Shown: positions 1-12,464 of the stretch, one piece after another
Layout: each line of letters opens with the position of its first letter
Position numbering within the stretch: the first letter of the stretch is position 1
Source: Escherichia coli DSM 30083 = JCM 1649 = ATCC 11775
GTDB lineage: Bacteria; Pseudomonadota; Gammaproteobacteria; Enterobacterales; Enterobacteriaceae
Assembly: GCF_003697165.2 (NCBI RefSeq)
Contig: NZ_CP033092.2
Coordinates: forward strand, 992,001 to 1,056,000
Length of the DNA stretch: 64,000 bases
Direction of reading: 5' to 3'
Translations under genes and position numbers: made by a program
The notes under the pieces: model-generated
Told to the model about the DNA's origin: nothing
The model's input: only the letters and a program-made list of their open reading frames with translations
Database searches by the model: none

Positions 1-864
1 TCGCCAGGGCATCGGGTATGGCTGCGTGTTAATCCGGGGTTTGGTCACGGGCATAGCCAAAAAACCAATACCGGTGGCGAAAACAGCAAGCACGGTATCT
101 GGTACACCGATCTGCCCGCCGCACTGGACGTGATACAACGTCATCATCTACAGCTGGTCGGCATTCACATGCACATTGGTTCTGGCGTCGATTATGCCCA
201 TCTGGAACAGGTATGTGGTGCTATGGTGCGTCAGGTCCTCGAATTCGGTCAGGATTTACAGGCTATTTCTGCGGGCGGTGGGCTTTCTATTCCTTATCAA
301 CAGGGTGAAGAGGCGGTTGATACCGAACATTATTATGGTCTGTGGAATGCCGCGCGTGAGCAAATCGCCCGCCATTTGGGCCATCCTGTGAAACTGGAAA
401 TTGAACCGGGTCGCTTTCTGGTAGCGCAGGCTGGCGTATTAATTACTCAAGTGCGGAGCGTCAAACAAATGGGTAGCCGCCACTTTGTGCTGGTTGATGC
501 CGGGTTCAACGATCTGATGCGCCCGGCAATGTACGGTAGTTACCACCATATCAGTGCCCTGGCAGCTGATGGTCGTTCTCTGGAACACGCACCAACGGTG
601 GAAACCGTCGTCGCCGGGCCGTTATGTGAATCGGGCGATGTCTTTACCCAGCAGGAAGGGGGAAATGTTGAAACCCGCGCCTTGCCGGAAGTGAAGGCGT
701 GTGATTATCTGGTACTGCATGATACAGGGGCATATGGCGCATCAATGTCATCCAACTACAACAGCCGTCCGCTGTTACCAGAAGTTCTGTTTGATAATGG
801 TCAGGCGCGGTTGATTCGCCGTCGCCAGACCATTGAAGAATTACTGGCGCTGGAATTGCTTTAA
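1..864 (+). CDS. lysA: Diaminopimelate decarboxylase, 3' part (cut by window start)
   Basis: The reading frame is open from base 1, so the 5' third lies outside; 287 of about 420 residues are visible. LysA is a PLP enzyme that decarboxylates meso-diaminopimelate to lysine, the last step of lysine synthesis, in the cytoplasm. The visible part has the fold-III decarboxylase signature: the HIGSG segment, the AGGGLS glycine loop, EPGR that binds the PLP phosphate, and the CESGD motif with the catalytic Cys near the C-terminus. Sequence is almost identical to K-12 LysA apart from a few substitutions. It converges on galR with a 6-bp gap. In E. coli it is activated by LysR, encoded upstream outside the window. 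Confidence 0.97.
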   Translation, partial: SPGHRVWLRVNPGFGHGHSQKTNTGGENSKHGIWYTDLPAALDVIQRHHLQLVGIHMHIGSGVDYAHLEQVCGAMVRQVLEFGQDLQAISAGGGLSIPYQQGEEAVDTEHYYGLWNAAREQIARHLGHPVKLEIEPGRFLVAQAGVLITQVRSVKQMGSRHFVLVDAGFNDLMRPAMYGSYHHISALAADGRSLEHAPTVETVVAGPLCESGDVFTQQEGGNVETRALPEVKACDYLVLHDTGAYGASMSSNYNSRPLLPEVLFDNGQARLIRRRQTIEELLALELL

Positions 865-870
865 CTGCGG

Positions 871-1902
871 TTAGTCGCTGGTTGCATGATGACTTGCCTC
901 CAGCGACGGAGTTGACACTGAATGGCGACGTACCAGCGTCGGACTAAAGACATTAGTGATTTCCGGGAGAGGGCGATTATCCGCCAGCGCCAAAGCCAGT
1001 TCGGCAGCCTGCGTCGCCATCGTCACGATTGGGTAACGCACGGTGGTCAGGCGCGGACGCACATAGCGTGACACCAGCACATCATCAAAGCCAATTAACG
1101 AAATCTCACCCGGTACATCAATACCATTATCATTGAGCACGCCCATCGCGCCCGCCGCCATTGAATCGTTATAACAGGCTACCGCAGTGAAATTTCTGCC
1201 TCGTCCCAAAAGCTCGGTCATTGCCTGTTCGCCGCCGCTTTCGTCTGGTTCGCCAAATGTCACCAGCCGGTCATTGGCCGGAATACCACTTTCAGCAAGG
1301 GCATCGTAATACCCTTGCAGACGATCTTCGGCGTCAGAAATAGAGTGGTTAGAGCACAGATAACCAATGCGGGTATGACCTTGCTGAATTAAATGACGCG
1401 TTGCCAGCCAGGCACCGTAACGATCGTCCAGAGCAATACAACGGTTTTCAAAGCCAGGCAGGATACGGTTGATCAGCACCATACCGGGCATTTGTTTCAT
1501 TAATGAGGCTAAATCGGCATCCGGGATCATTTTGGCATGGACAACCAGCGCAGCACAGCGATGGCGGATCAGTTGCTCAATGGCCTGACGCTCTTTTTGT
1601 TCGTTGTGGTAACCGTTGCCAATCAATAAAAAATTACCAGTGTGATAAGCCACCTGTTCGACCGCTTTCACCATTGCGCCGAAAAACGGATCGGAAACAT
1701 CACCAACGACCAGACCGATCGTTTCAGTGGTCTGCTGCGCCAGAGCACGGGCGTTGGCGTTCGGGTGATAGCTAAGAGACTCCATTGCACTATGCACAGC
1801 AAGCCGGGAAGCTTCGCTGGCTTTGGGTGAATTATTAATGACGCGGGAAACGGTGGCGACTGAAACGCCTGCCAGTCGGGCTACATCCTTTATGGTCGCC
1901 AT
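871..1902 (-). CDS. galR: Galactose operon repressor GalR (LacI family)
   Basis: This 343-residue protein has the K-12 GalR length. An N-terminal helix-turn-helix (MATIKDVARLAGVSVATVSR, residues 1-20) is followed by the hinge and a periplasmic-binding-protein-like sugar domain. GalR represses gal, mgl and galP genes and is released by D-galactose. The ATG is fixed by the LacI-family N-terminus. A GalR-type operator lies just upstream of the start (1917-1932), which fits autoregulation. No lesion is visible. Assignment is firm from near-identity to the known protein and from the lysA-galR-omr-aas context. Confidence 0.97.
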   Translation of the reverse strand: MATIKDVARLAGVSVATVSRVINNSPKASEASRLAVHSAMESLSYHPNANARALAQQTTETIGLVVGDVSDPFFGAMVKAVEQVAYHTGNFLLIGNGYHNEQKERQAIEQLIRHRCAALVVHAKMIPDADLASLMKQMPGMVLINRILPGFENRCIALDDRYGAWLATRHLIQQGHTRIGYLCSNHSISDAEDRLQGYYDALAESGIPANDRLVTFGEPDESGGEQAMTELLGRGRNFTAVACYNDSMAAGAMGVLNDNGIDVPGEISLIGFDDVLVSRYVRPRLTTVRYPIVTMATQAAELALALADNRPLPEITNVFSPTLVRRHSVSTPSLEASHHATSD

Positions 1903-1916
1903 GAAAATACCTTAGT

Positions 1917-1932
1917 GGGTAAACGCTTACAT
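1917..1932 (-). promoter_or_regulatory. GalR/GalS-type operator upstream of galR
   Basis: On the minus strand the 16 bp read ATGTAAGCGTTTACCC, close to the gal operator consensus GTGnAAnCGnTTnCAC with the central CG and both TTAC/GTAA arms kept. It lies 15 bp upstream of the galR ATG, so it probably mediates autoregulation. Site read by eye; binding not shown here. Confidence 0.6.
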
Positions 1933-2115
1933 TCTTTCAGTGTTACGGAAAACGCCCGTTGGTTCAAGGGGCGGCGTGTTTTCATTGTGGGAATGTGAGC
2001 CAAACGCAAATAAGTAAGACAAAAAAAGAGATTGCAAACCTTTGGTTACACTTTGCGAAACGCTGTTGCGATTGACCGCTGGTGGCGTTTGGCTTCAGGT
2101 TGCTAAAGTGGTGAT

Positions 2116-2197
2116 CCCAGAGGTATTGATAGGTGAAGTCAACTTCGGGTTGAGCACATGAATTACACCAGCCTGCGCAGATGCGCAGGTTTTTTTT
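2116..2197 (+). ncRNA. omrB: Small regulatory RNA OmrB
   Basis: The 82-nt RNA begins CCCAGAGGTATTGATAGGTG, the seed shared with OmrA, and ends in a GC hairpin (CCTGCGC/GCGCAGG) plus eight T. OmrB is an Hfq-dependent sRNA, induced by OmpR, that base-pairs through its 5' end to repress outer-membrane protein and curli regulator mRNAs. A -10-like TAAAGT lies at 2104-2109, six bases before the 5' end. Position between galR and aas matches E. coli. The middle segment differs from OmrA, giving a distinct set of secondary targets. Confidence 0.95.
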
Positions 2198-2312
2198 TGC
2201 CGGTCATCAATCTGTAACAGTAACCGACAATTTACACACCTCGTTGCATTTCCCTTCATTCCTTTGCGTTTTCTCGCTGGCGAAGAGTCGTCGTGCAGAC
2301 CACAATCAAGAT

Positions 2313-2400
2313 CCCAGAGGTATTGATTGGTGAGATTATTCGGTACGCTCTTCGTACCCAGTCTCTTGCACCAACCTGCGCGGATGCGCAGGTTTTTTTT
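2313..2400 (+). ncRNA. omrA: Small regulatory RNA OmrA
   Basis: This 88-nt RNA shares the 5' seed (CCCAGAGGTATTGAT) and the 3' terminator hairpin with OmrB 197 bp upstream, but has a different centre containing GGTACG/CGTACC, which can form a middle stem. It is an Hfq-binding antisense regulator of outer-membrane and biofilm genes under EnvZ-OmpR control (established knowledge). The run of eight T at 2393-2400 ends the transcript. The two genes are a tandem duplication with conserved ends and a diverged core. Confidence 0.95.
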
Positions 2401-2466
2401 CGCACCTAATTTACTGTCGCTCGCGTTCTTTATCTCGTGTAATCTCCCTCCATTCGCTTTTACTGA

Positions 2467-5833
<3,367 letters not shown>

Positions 5834-5836
5834 TAT

Positions 5837-5862
5837 TTAACGCCGGTTTTAACCGGCGTTAA
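5837..5862. terminator. Palindromic hairpin between convergent lplT and tas
   Basis: A perfect 12-bp inverted repeat (TTAACGCCGGTT and its complement with a 2-base loop) fills the gap between two converging genes. T-richness on either side is modest, so it is probably a bidirectional terminator of moderate strength. Confidence 0.6.
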
Positions 5863-5864
5863 TC

Positions 5865-6905
5865 TTATGGTGCAGGATACGTATAAACCTGATGCACCGC
5901 TTCAATTTCAGCTAATACGTCTTCGCTCAACTCCAGATGCAAACTTTCGACGTTAGTTTTCAGCTGCTCCATCGTGGTTGCGCCCAGCAGAGTGCTGGCA
6001 ACAAACGGTTGACGGCGTACAAATGCGAGCGCCATCTGAGCAGGGTCCAGGCCATGACGTCTGGCGATATCAACATACGCCGCGACGGCTTTTTGCGTTT
6101 GCTCACCGCTATAGCGGGTGAACCGACTAAAGAGCGTATTACGTGCGCCAGCGGGTTTTGCACCATTGAGATATTTCCCGGTCAGTGTGCCGAAACCCAG
6201 GCACGAATAGGCCAGCAGTTCGACCCCTTCATACTGGCTGACTTCTGCCAGACCTACTTCAAAACTGCGGTTTAACAGGCTGTAGGGGTTCTGAATGGTG
6301 ACAATACGCGGCAGATCGTGTTTGTCCGCCAGATGCAGGTAGCGCATTACGCCAAATGCAGTTTCGTTCGACACGCCGATATAACGAATTTTTCCCGCGC
6401 GTTGGTACTCTGCCAGTGCGTCCAGCGTATCCAGCAGCGAAACCGCAGGCGCAGAATCTGTCCAGCTATAACCGAGTTTGCCGAAGCAGTTGGTTGGGCG
6501 CTGCGGCCAGTGCACCTGATAGAGATCGAGGTAATCAGTCTGCAGACGCTTGAGGCTGTCATGCAGCGCTTCGCGGATATTCTTCCGATCCAGCGCCTGA
6601 TCCGGGCGGATGCCTTTGTCATTATTGCGCGACGGTCCGCTCACTTTGGAGGCGATAATTAACTTTTCGCGGCTGCCATGTTTCGCCAGCCAGTTGCCGA
6701 CGTAGGTTTCGGTTAGCCCTTGAGTTTCGGGGCGCGGAGGTACTGGGTACATTTCGGCAACGTCGATAAGGTTAATGCCCTGAGCGACGGCATAGTCGAG
6801 TTGTGCGTGGGCGTCGGCTTCGCTGTTCTGTTCACCAAACGTCATCGTGCCAAGCCCCAGCGTGCTGACTTCCAGCGAACTGTGGGGTATACGGTGATAT
6901 TGCAT
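5865..6905 (-). CDS. tas: Aldo-keto reductase Tas
   Basis: 346 residues, the length of E. coli Tas. It has the aldo-keto reductase layout: GLGTMTFG at the N-terminus, the IDVAEMY block with the catalytic Asp/Tyr region, a Lys after strand 3 (ASKV), and QVHWPQRP with the catalytic His. Tas is an NADP(H)-binding TIM-barrel oxidoreductase. It was named for suppressing tyrosine auxotrophy, and its physiological substrate is not settled. Convergent with lplT; ygdR follows downstream of its promoter side. Confidence 0.95.
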   Translation of the reverse strand: MQYHRIPHSSLEVSTLGLGTMTFGEQNSEADAHAQLDYAVAQGINLIDVAEMYPVPPRPETQGLTETYVGNWLAKHGSREKLIIASKVSGPSRNNDKGIRPDQALDRKNIREALHDSLKRLQTDYLDLYQVHWPQRPTNCFGKLGYSWTDSAPAVSLLDTLDALAEYQRAGKIRYIGVSNETAFGVMRYLHLADKHDLPRIVTIQNPYSLLNRSFEVGLAEVSQYEGVELLAYSCLGFGTLTGKYLNGAKPAGARNTLFSRFTRYSGEQTQKAVAAYVDIARRHGLDPAQMALAFVRRQPFVASTLLGATTMEQLKTNVESLHLELSEDVLAEIEAVHQVYTYPAP

Positions 6906-7012
6906 AGCCGTTTCCTTTTTATAATCACGACATAAGGAATATAAAAATGGCAGAGGGAAGGGAAAAGGGAAAGAGAAAAATCTTAAGGCCAGCCGGATGC
7001 TGACCTTATTTG

Positions 7013-7231
7013 TTAACGTTCAATAATTTGCGAAACATCATCACGGTTAATTTGCATCGCGTTACCTTGCTGATCGTGATAACTCACCAGCCCGGTATCA
7101 TCATCAATTTCAGGTTTTCCATCGGTCAAAATCATACGGCCATCTTTGGTCGCCATGACGTAATCACTGGAACACCCGGAAACAGCAAACGCCAGTCCGA
7201 CTGCAGAAATTATTACTGCCCATTTTTTCAT
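7013..7231 (-). CDS. ygdR: Small lipoprotein YgdR (DUF903)
   Basis: 72 residues with a type II signal peptide: KK at positions 2-3, a hydrophobic stretch, then the lipobox VSGC with Cys20 as the lipidated residue. The mature part is a small SH3-like DUF903/YgdI-YgdR domain of unknown function. The residue after Cys is Ser, so export to the outer membrane is predicted by the +2 rule. It stands alone between tas and ygdQ. Confidence 0.94.
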
Positions 7232-7368
7232 CCGGTTATCCTCATTTGGCCCACCTATGATAATAGTCTGTTTATAAACCGACGTTATATATCTTGAAAG
7301 CAGGAAAATCTTAAACTGTGAGGGTAACAGGAGTGAGTACGCCCTCCCGCAGGAGAGCGTACGGAGTA

Positions 7369-8082
7369 TCAGAGCGGATTCTTTTTGTTGCGAATCAGGT
7401 TGAGGCTTTCAACCGCAATAGAGAAGAACATCGCGAAGTAGATGTAACCTTTCGGTACGTGGATGTCGAAACTTTCCAGAATCAGGGTAAAGCCCACCAG
7501 AATCAGGAAAGAGAGCGCCAGCATTTTTACCGAAGGATGGCGCTCGACAAAATCACCAATCGAGCGCGCGGCGAACATCATCACGCCTACGGCAATCACC
7601 ACGGCAGCCATCATAATAAACAGGTGATCTGACAGACCCACAGCGGTAATCACCGAGTCGAGGCTGAAGATAATATCCAGCAGCATAATCTGCACGATAG
7701 CGCCGAGGAATGATGAAACGCGTGTTTTCAGCCCTTCTTCTTCACCTTCGATGGATTCGTGGATTTCCTTGCTGGCTTTCCAGATAAGGAACAAGCCACC
7801 CAGAAGCAGGATCAAATCACGGGCGGAAATTTCCTGACTGAATATTGTAAAAAGCGGATTCGTCAGGCGCGTAACCCAGGCGATGGATGCCAGCAGCGCC
7901 AGACGCATGACCATGGCTCCCGCCAACCCCAGACGGCGCGCATGAGCACGTTGTGCTGTGGGAAGCTTTGCCACCACCAGAGAAAGGAAAATAATATTGT
8001 CGATCCCAAGAACGATCTCCAGCAGCGTCAGTGTACCGAGCGCAAGCCAGGCGTTAGGATCGGTTATCCATGCAAATAACAT
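7369..8082 (-). CDS. ygdQ: TerC-family integral membrane protein YgdQ
   Basis: 237 residues with about seven hydrophobic helices, including segments with acidic residues ([12 protein letters not shown] and [12 protein letters not shown]) typical of the TerC family, whose members are linked to metal export or resistance. The function of YgdQ itself is not established. It is transcribed in the same direction as mutH, 68 bp downstream of it. A stem (GTACGC/GCGTAC, 7337-7362) lies after the stop but lacks a T-run. Confidence 0.95.
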
Positions 8083-8150
8083 CTAAAAAGCCCTGCCAAA
8101 AAAATGAAGCGGTAATTATATGCCCGGAAAGCGGCAGGTCAAAGCGATGG

Positions 8151-8840
8151 CTACTGGATCAGAAAATGACGGGCCAGTAGCGCACTGGTGAAATTCTTCT
8201 TCAAATAAAATCCGCGCGGCAGCGTCAGAATCCGTTCGCCCCGGGCACCAATAGCTTCGGTCAGCGCTTTCGCATTCGCTGCTTTCGGTCGTATCTGTAA
8301 ATATTCCCCGTGACGAGCGGTGATCCGCTCAATCTGACCGAGAACAATCATATCCATTAATTCTTCCCAGTCTTCGCGTAGCTGCCGGTCTTCCTCTTCA
8401 TTCGGGCTCCACAGCAACGGTGATCCTACGCGACGCTTTGCCAGCGGGATGCTGCGCTCGCCTTCAACCGGTATCCACAGCACGCGTTTGAGCTTGTGGC
8501 GCACGTGGCTGGTTTCCCAGGTCACCCCGCTATTGCCCGTTAACGGGGCAACACAAACGAATGTTGTTTCCAGTGGACGACCAAGACTATCCACAGGGAT
8601 AGTTTTAAGTTCCACGCCCAGAGCAGCAAAATCTTGCTCAGGTTTACTCCCTGCGCTGGCACCTAGCCAGATCTCCAGTAACACGCCAATCCAGCCCTTA
8701 TCGCGTTTTAAATTCTCCGGCGTAACCAGCCCGGCAAGTGCCGCCAGTTCTCCCAATGTATAACCAGAAAGTTGTTGTGCTTGCGCTAACAATTGTTCTT
8801 CAGTTTCGGGAGGAGAGAGCAGTGGGCGAGGTTGGGACAT
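8151..8840 (-). CDS. mutH: DNA mismatch repair endonuclease MutH
   Basis: 229 residues, full length. MutH nicks the unmethylated strand at hemimethylated GATC sites once activated by MutS-MutL. The PD-(D/E)XK-type catalytic residues are visible in [11 protein letters not shown] (D70, E77, K79 in E. coli numbering). The upstream intergenic region contains several DnaA-box sequences, so a link between initiator level and mutH transcription is possible. Confidence 0.97.
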
Positions 8841-8901
8841 GTCATGATACCTTGGTTAAAAAACAAACAGCAATTATGTGCTGAATATTCGCAGTGTAAC
8901 T

Positions 8902-9382
8902 TTTTCCACATGCGTTGTTCAATTCTCTGATTTATATTGCTTTTTAGGTTGCCGGTAAACGAGTTGCGCAACACTGCAACGGGTTTTCCAAATCTGGTCA
9001 CTGAAAATAAACAGGATCTTACACCATGTTATCCACAGAAAGCTGGGATAACTGTGAAAAACCTCCACTACTGTTTCCATTTACAGCCTTGACGTGCGAC
9101 GAAACTCCAGTTTTTAGTGGTTCAGTGCTTAACTTAGTGGCACATTCTGTGGATAAATACGGCATTGGTTGATCTTTCGCCAACACGTAAATGAGAGGTG
9201 TGACCTGGGTCACGAATTACTCTTTTTTATTACTCAAATCACATGTAATGCATTGACTGATAATGAATATTTTAAAATCTCTATATCTGTCTTATTCAGA
9301 ATGCTCCGGGTTTTCCCGTAGTAATTCCGTAGTTCTTCACAACTCTATCCACAGAAAAGGTGAATAAAAACGGCTATCCACC
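8902..9382. promoter_or_regulatory. DnaA-box cluster between mutH and rppH
   Basis: Two perfect R-type boxes occur: TTATCCACA at 9029-9037 (+) and its reverse TGTGGATAA at 9148-9156. TTTTCCACA at 8902-8910 fits TTWTNCACA. CTATCCACA at 9345-9353 has one mismatch and CTATCCACC at 9374-9382 is weaker. I recall the mutH upstream region being listed among high-affinity chromosomal DnaA sites of E. coli. There is no AT-rich 13-mer array as at oriC, so this looks like a DnaA-binding or regulatory locus, not an origin. Confidence 0.7.
9026..9172 (+). CDS. ygdT: Small predicted protein YgdT
   Basis: A 48-codon frame starting MLSTESWDNCEK and ending VDKYGIG, which I recognise as the annotated E. coli YgdT. 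AGGA lies 11-14 bases before the ATG. No domain, signal peptide or membrane segment is visible and no function is known. Both perfect DnaA boxes (9029-9037, 9148-9156) fall inside it, so its conservation may reflect the DNA sites as much as a protein. It may not be a real protein. Confidence 0.5.
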   Translation: MLSTESWDNCEKPPLLFPFTALTCDETPVFSGSVLNLVAHSVDKYGIG

Positions 9383-9524
9383 CCTTCCTCTGTTTATAAC
9401 TCTGCACATAACTGTGAGTTATTCAATTGTTATTAGTGTGTAATGCCCTGCAGAGAGTGGTTTACCGTCTTCCTGGAGTATGAAACAATCATTCGTATAT
9501 AAAGCTTTATTTTGAGGTAGTCCG

Positions 9525-10055
9525 GTGATTGATGACGATGGCTACCGCCCAAACGTAGGTATCGTGATTTGTAATCGCCAGGGGCAGGTAATGTGGGCCC
9601 GGCGATTTGGTCAGCACTCCTGGCAATTTCCGCAAGGCGGAATCAACCCCGGAGAATCCGCAGAGCAGGCGATGTACCGTGAATTGTTTGAAGAAGTAGG
9701 ATTAAGCCGCAAAGACGTTCGAATCCTTGCTTCAACGCGTAACTGGTTGCGCTACAAATTACCGAAACGTTTGGTGCGTTGGGACACGAAGCCGGTTTGT
9801 ATCGGCCAAAAACAAAAATGGTTTCTCTTGCAGCTGGTGAGCGGCGATGCAGAAATCAATATGCAAACCAGCAGTACACCAGAGTTTGACGGCTGGCGAT
9901 GGGTAAGTTACTGGTATCCAGTCAGACAGGTGGTGTCATTTAAACGTGATGTCTACCGTAGGGTAATGAAAGAGTTCGCGAGTGTGGTGATGTCACTGCA
10001 GGAAAATACGCCAAAACCACAAAACGCATCTGCTTATCGACGTAAAAGAGGTTAA
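9525..10055 (+). CDS. rppH: RNA pyrophosphohydrolase RppH (NudH)
   Basis: 176 residues beginning at a GTG preceded by TTGAGGTAG. The Nudix box is complete ([20 protein letters not shown] and following VGL, about residues 38-60) with the REXXEE metal ligands. RppH removes pyrophosphate from mRNA 5' ends, which opens transcripts to RNase E decay; it also hydrolyses diadenosine polyphosphates. ptsP follows 12 bp downstream, so the two are probably co-transcribed, as in K-12. Confidence 0.97.
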
Positions 10056-10067
10056 GTCACGCCAATT

Positions 10068-12314
10068 ATGCTCACTCGCCTGCGCGAAATAGTCGAAAAG
10101 GTAGCCAGCGCACCACGCCTGAATGAGGCGTTAAATATTCTGGTTACCGACATCTGTCTTGCGATGGATACCGAGGTCTGTTCGGTCTACCTGGCCGATC
10201 ATGATCGACGTTGTTACTACCTGATGGCGACCCGGGGACTGAAAAAACCACGCGGTCGCACTGTAACGCTCGCGTTTGATGAAGGGATCGTCGGCCTGGT
10301 TGGCAGGCTGGCGGAACCGATAAACCTTGCAGATGCGCAAAAGCACCCCAGCTTCAAATACATCCCCTCCGTAAAAGAAGAACGTTTCCGCGCGTTTTTA
10401 GGCGTACCAATTATTCAACGTCGCCAGTTGCTTGGTGTACTGGTGGTACAGCAACGAGAGTTGCGCCAGTATGACGAAAGTGAAGAATCCTTCCTGGTGA
10501 CGCTTGCCACCCAGATGGCAGCTATTCTTTCTCAGTCGCAGTTGACTGCCTTGTTTGGGCAATATCGCCAGACGCGAATCCGTGCATTACCGGCAGCACC
10601 TGGTGTGGCGATTGCCGAAGGCTGGCAGGATGCCACGTTACCTTTAATGGAACAGGTGTATCAGGCATCAACGCTGGATCCGGCTCTGGAACGCGAACGA
10701 CTGACCGGGGCGTTGGAAGAGGCGGCTAACGAGTTTCGCCGCTATAGCAAACGCTTTGCTGCCGGTGCACAAAAAGAAACGGCGGCTATTTTCGATCTTT
10801 ACTCACACCTGCTTTCGGATACCCGGCTGCGTCGCGAATTGTTTGCCGAGGTTGATAAAGGCTCGGTGGCAGAGTGGGCGGTAAAAACGGTCATTGAAAA
10901 ATTTGCCGAACAGTTTGCCGCGCTAAGCGATAACTATCTCAAAGAGCGGGCTGGCGATTTACGTGCGCTGGGTCAGCGATTGCTGTTTCATCTTGATGAC
11001 GCTAATCAAGGGCCGAACGCCTGGCCGGAACGTTTCATTCTGGTGGCAGATGAACTGTCAGCGACAACGCTTGCTGAGCTGCCCCAGGATCGCTTAGTCG
11101 GTGTTGTCGTGCGCGATGGCGCTGCCAACTCCCATGCTGCGATCATGGTACGTGCGCTGGGGATACCTACCGTGATGGGCGCGGATATTCAGCCTTCGGT
11201 ACTGCATCGTCGGACGCTGATCGTCGATGGTTATCGCGGTGAATTGCTGGTCGATCCGGAACCGGTACTGCTGCAAGAATATCAGCGGCTAATTAGTGAA
11301 GAGATCGAGCTTAGCCGTCTGGCGGAAGATGACGTCAATTTACCCGCCCAGTTAAAAAGCGGCGAACGCATTAAAGTCATGCTCAATGCCGGTTTAAGCC
11401 CGGAACATGAAGAAAAACTGGGCAGCCGTATTGATGGCATAGGACTTTATCGCACTGAAATCCCATTCATGCTGCAAAGTGGTTTTCCGTCGGAAGAAGA
11501 ACAGGTGGCGCAGTATCAGGGGATGCTGCAAATGTTTAATGATAAACCCGTCACCTTGCGTACGCTGGATGTCGGAGCAGATAAGCAGCTGCCTTACATG
11601 CCGATTAGCGAAGAGAATCCATGCCTGGGTTGGCGTGGGATTCGCATTACGCTCGATCAGCCGGAGATCTTCTTGATCCAGGTGCGGGCGATGCTGCGTG
11701 CTAATGCCGCTACGGGCAACCTGAATATTCTGTTGCCGATGGTCACAAGCCTCGATGAAGTTGACGAAGCACGCCGCCTGATTGAACGTGCCGGACGTGA
11801 AGTCGAGGAGATGATCGGTTACGAAATTCCCAAACCACGTATCGGCATCATGCTGGAAGTGCCGTCAATGGTATTTATGCTGCCGCATCTGGCAAAGCGG
11901 GTCGATTTCATCTCTGTTGGCACCAACGATCTGACTCAATACATCCTGGCCGTTGATCGCAACAATACCCGGGTGGCGAACATTTATGACAGTCTTCATC
12001 CTGCAATGTTACGAGCTCTGGCGATGATCGCCCGGGAAGCGGAAATACATGGAATCGATCTCCGTTTGTGCGGTGAAATGGCGGGCGATCCCATGTGCGT
12101 GGCAATCCTCATTGGGCTTGGGTATCGCCATCTGTCTATGAACGGACGTTCTGTAGCGCGCGTAAAATACCTGCTGCGGCGCATTGATTTTGCTGAAGCA
12201 GAAAATCTTGCGCAGCGTAGTCTGGAAGCGCAACTGGCGACCGAAGTTCGCCATCAGGTTGCTGCCTTTATGGAGCGTCGCGGCATGGGCGGGCTGATTC
12301 GCGGGGGGTTATAG
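10068..12314 (+). CDS. ptsP: PEP-protein phosphotransferase EI-Ntr (PtsP)
   Basis: 748 residues: an N-terminal GAF sensory domain (about 1-130), then the enzyme I phosphohistidine domain with the active His356 in NSHAAIMV, and the C-terminal PEP-binding barrel (LCGEMAGDP near residue 670). PtsP starts the nitrogen-PTS relay, phosphorylating NPr (PtsO) and then EIIA-Ntr (PtsN). The GAF domain binds glutamine and links the relay to nitrogen status. It follows rppH closely. Confidence 0.97.
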   Translation: MLTRLREIVEKVASAPRLNEALNILVTDICLAMDTEVCSVYLADHDRRCYYLMATRGLKKPRGRTVTLAFDEGIVGLVGRLAEPINLADAQKHPSFKYIPSVKEERFRAFLGVPIIQRRQLLGVLVVQQRELRQYDESEESFLVTLATQMAAILSQSQLTALFGQYRQTRIRALPAAPGVAIAEGWQDATLPLMEQVYQASTLDPALERERLTGALEEAANEFRRYSKRFAAGAQKETAAIFDLYSHLLSDTRLRRELFAEVDKGSVAEWAVKTVIEKFAEQFAALSDNYLKERAGDLRALGQRLLFHLDDANQGPNAWPERFILVADELSATTLAELPQDRLVGVVVRDGAANSHAAIMVRALGIPTVMGADIQPSVLHRRTLIVDGYRGELLVDPEPVLLQEYQRLISEEIELSRLAEDDVNLPAQLKSGERIKVMLNAGLSPEHEEKLGSRIDGIGLYRTEIPFMLQSGFPSEEEQVAQYQGMLQMFNDKPVTLRTLDVGADKQLPYMPISEENPCLGWRGIRITLDQPEIFLIQVRAMLRANAATGNLNILLPMVTSLDEVDEARRLIERAGREVEEMIGYEIPKPRIGIMLEVPSMVFMLPHLAKRVDFISVGTNDLTQYILAVDRNNTRVANIYDSLHPAMLRALAMIAREAEIHGIDLRLCGEMAGDPMCVAILIGLGYRHLSMNGRSVARVKYLLRRIDFAEAENLAQRSLEAQLATEVRHQVAAFMERRGMGGLIRGGL

Positions 12315-12464
12315 CGCGGATCATATACATATCTTTTAACGGTATCCGGCAACCAGCCAGGTCCCCTTGTGCTATTATTCGCACCTTTGGAGCGCCTGAA
12401 ACCTGCGGCGCGCATTTCAATCGCTGTTCTCTTTCAGCGAAATAACAAGAACTTGTGGTGACAG

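Noticed and set aside
874..907. Stem GTCGCTGG/CCAGCGAC at the end of galR as a terminator
   Set aside because: It lies in the galR coding end with a long loop and no T-run, so it is more likely chance.
8841..9524. Replication origin in the DnaA-box region
   Set aside because: No 13-mer array, and the box number is too low; the oriC of E. coli lies elsewhere.
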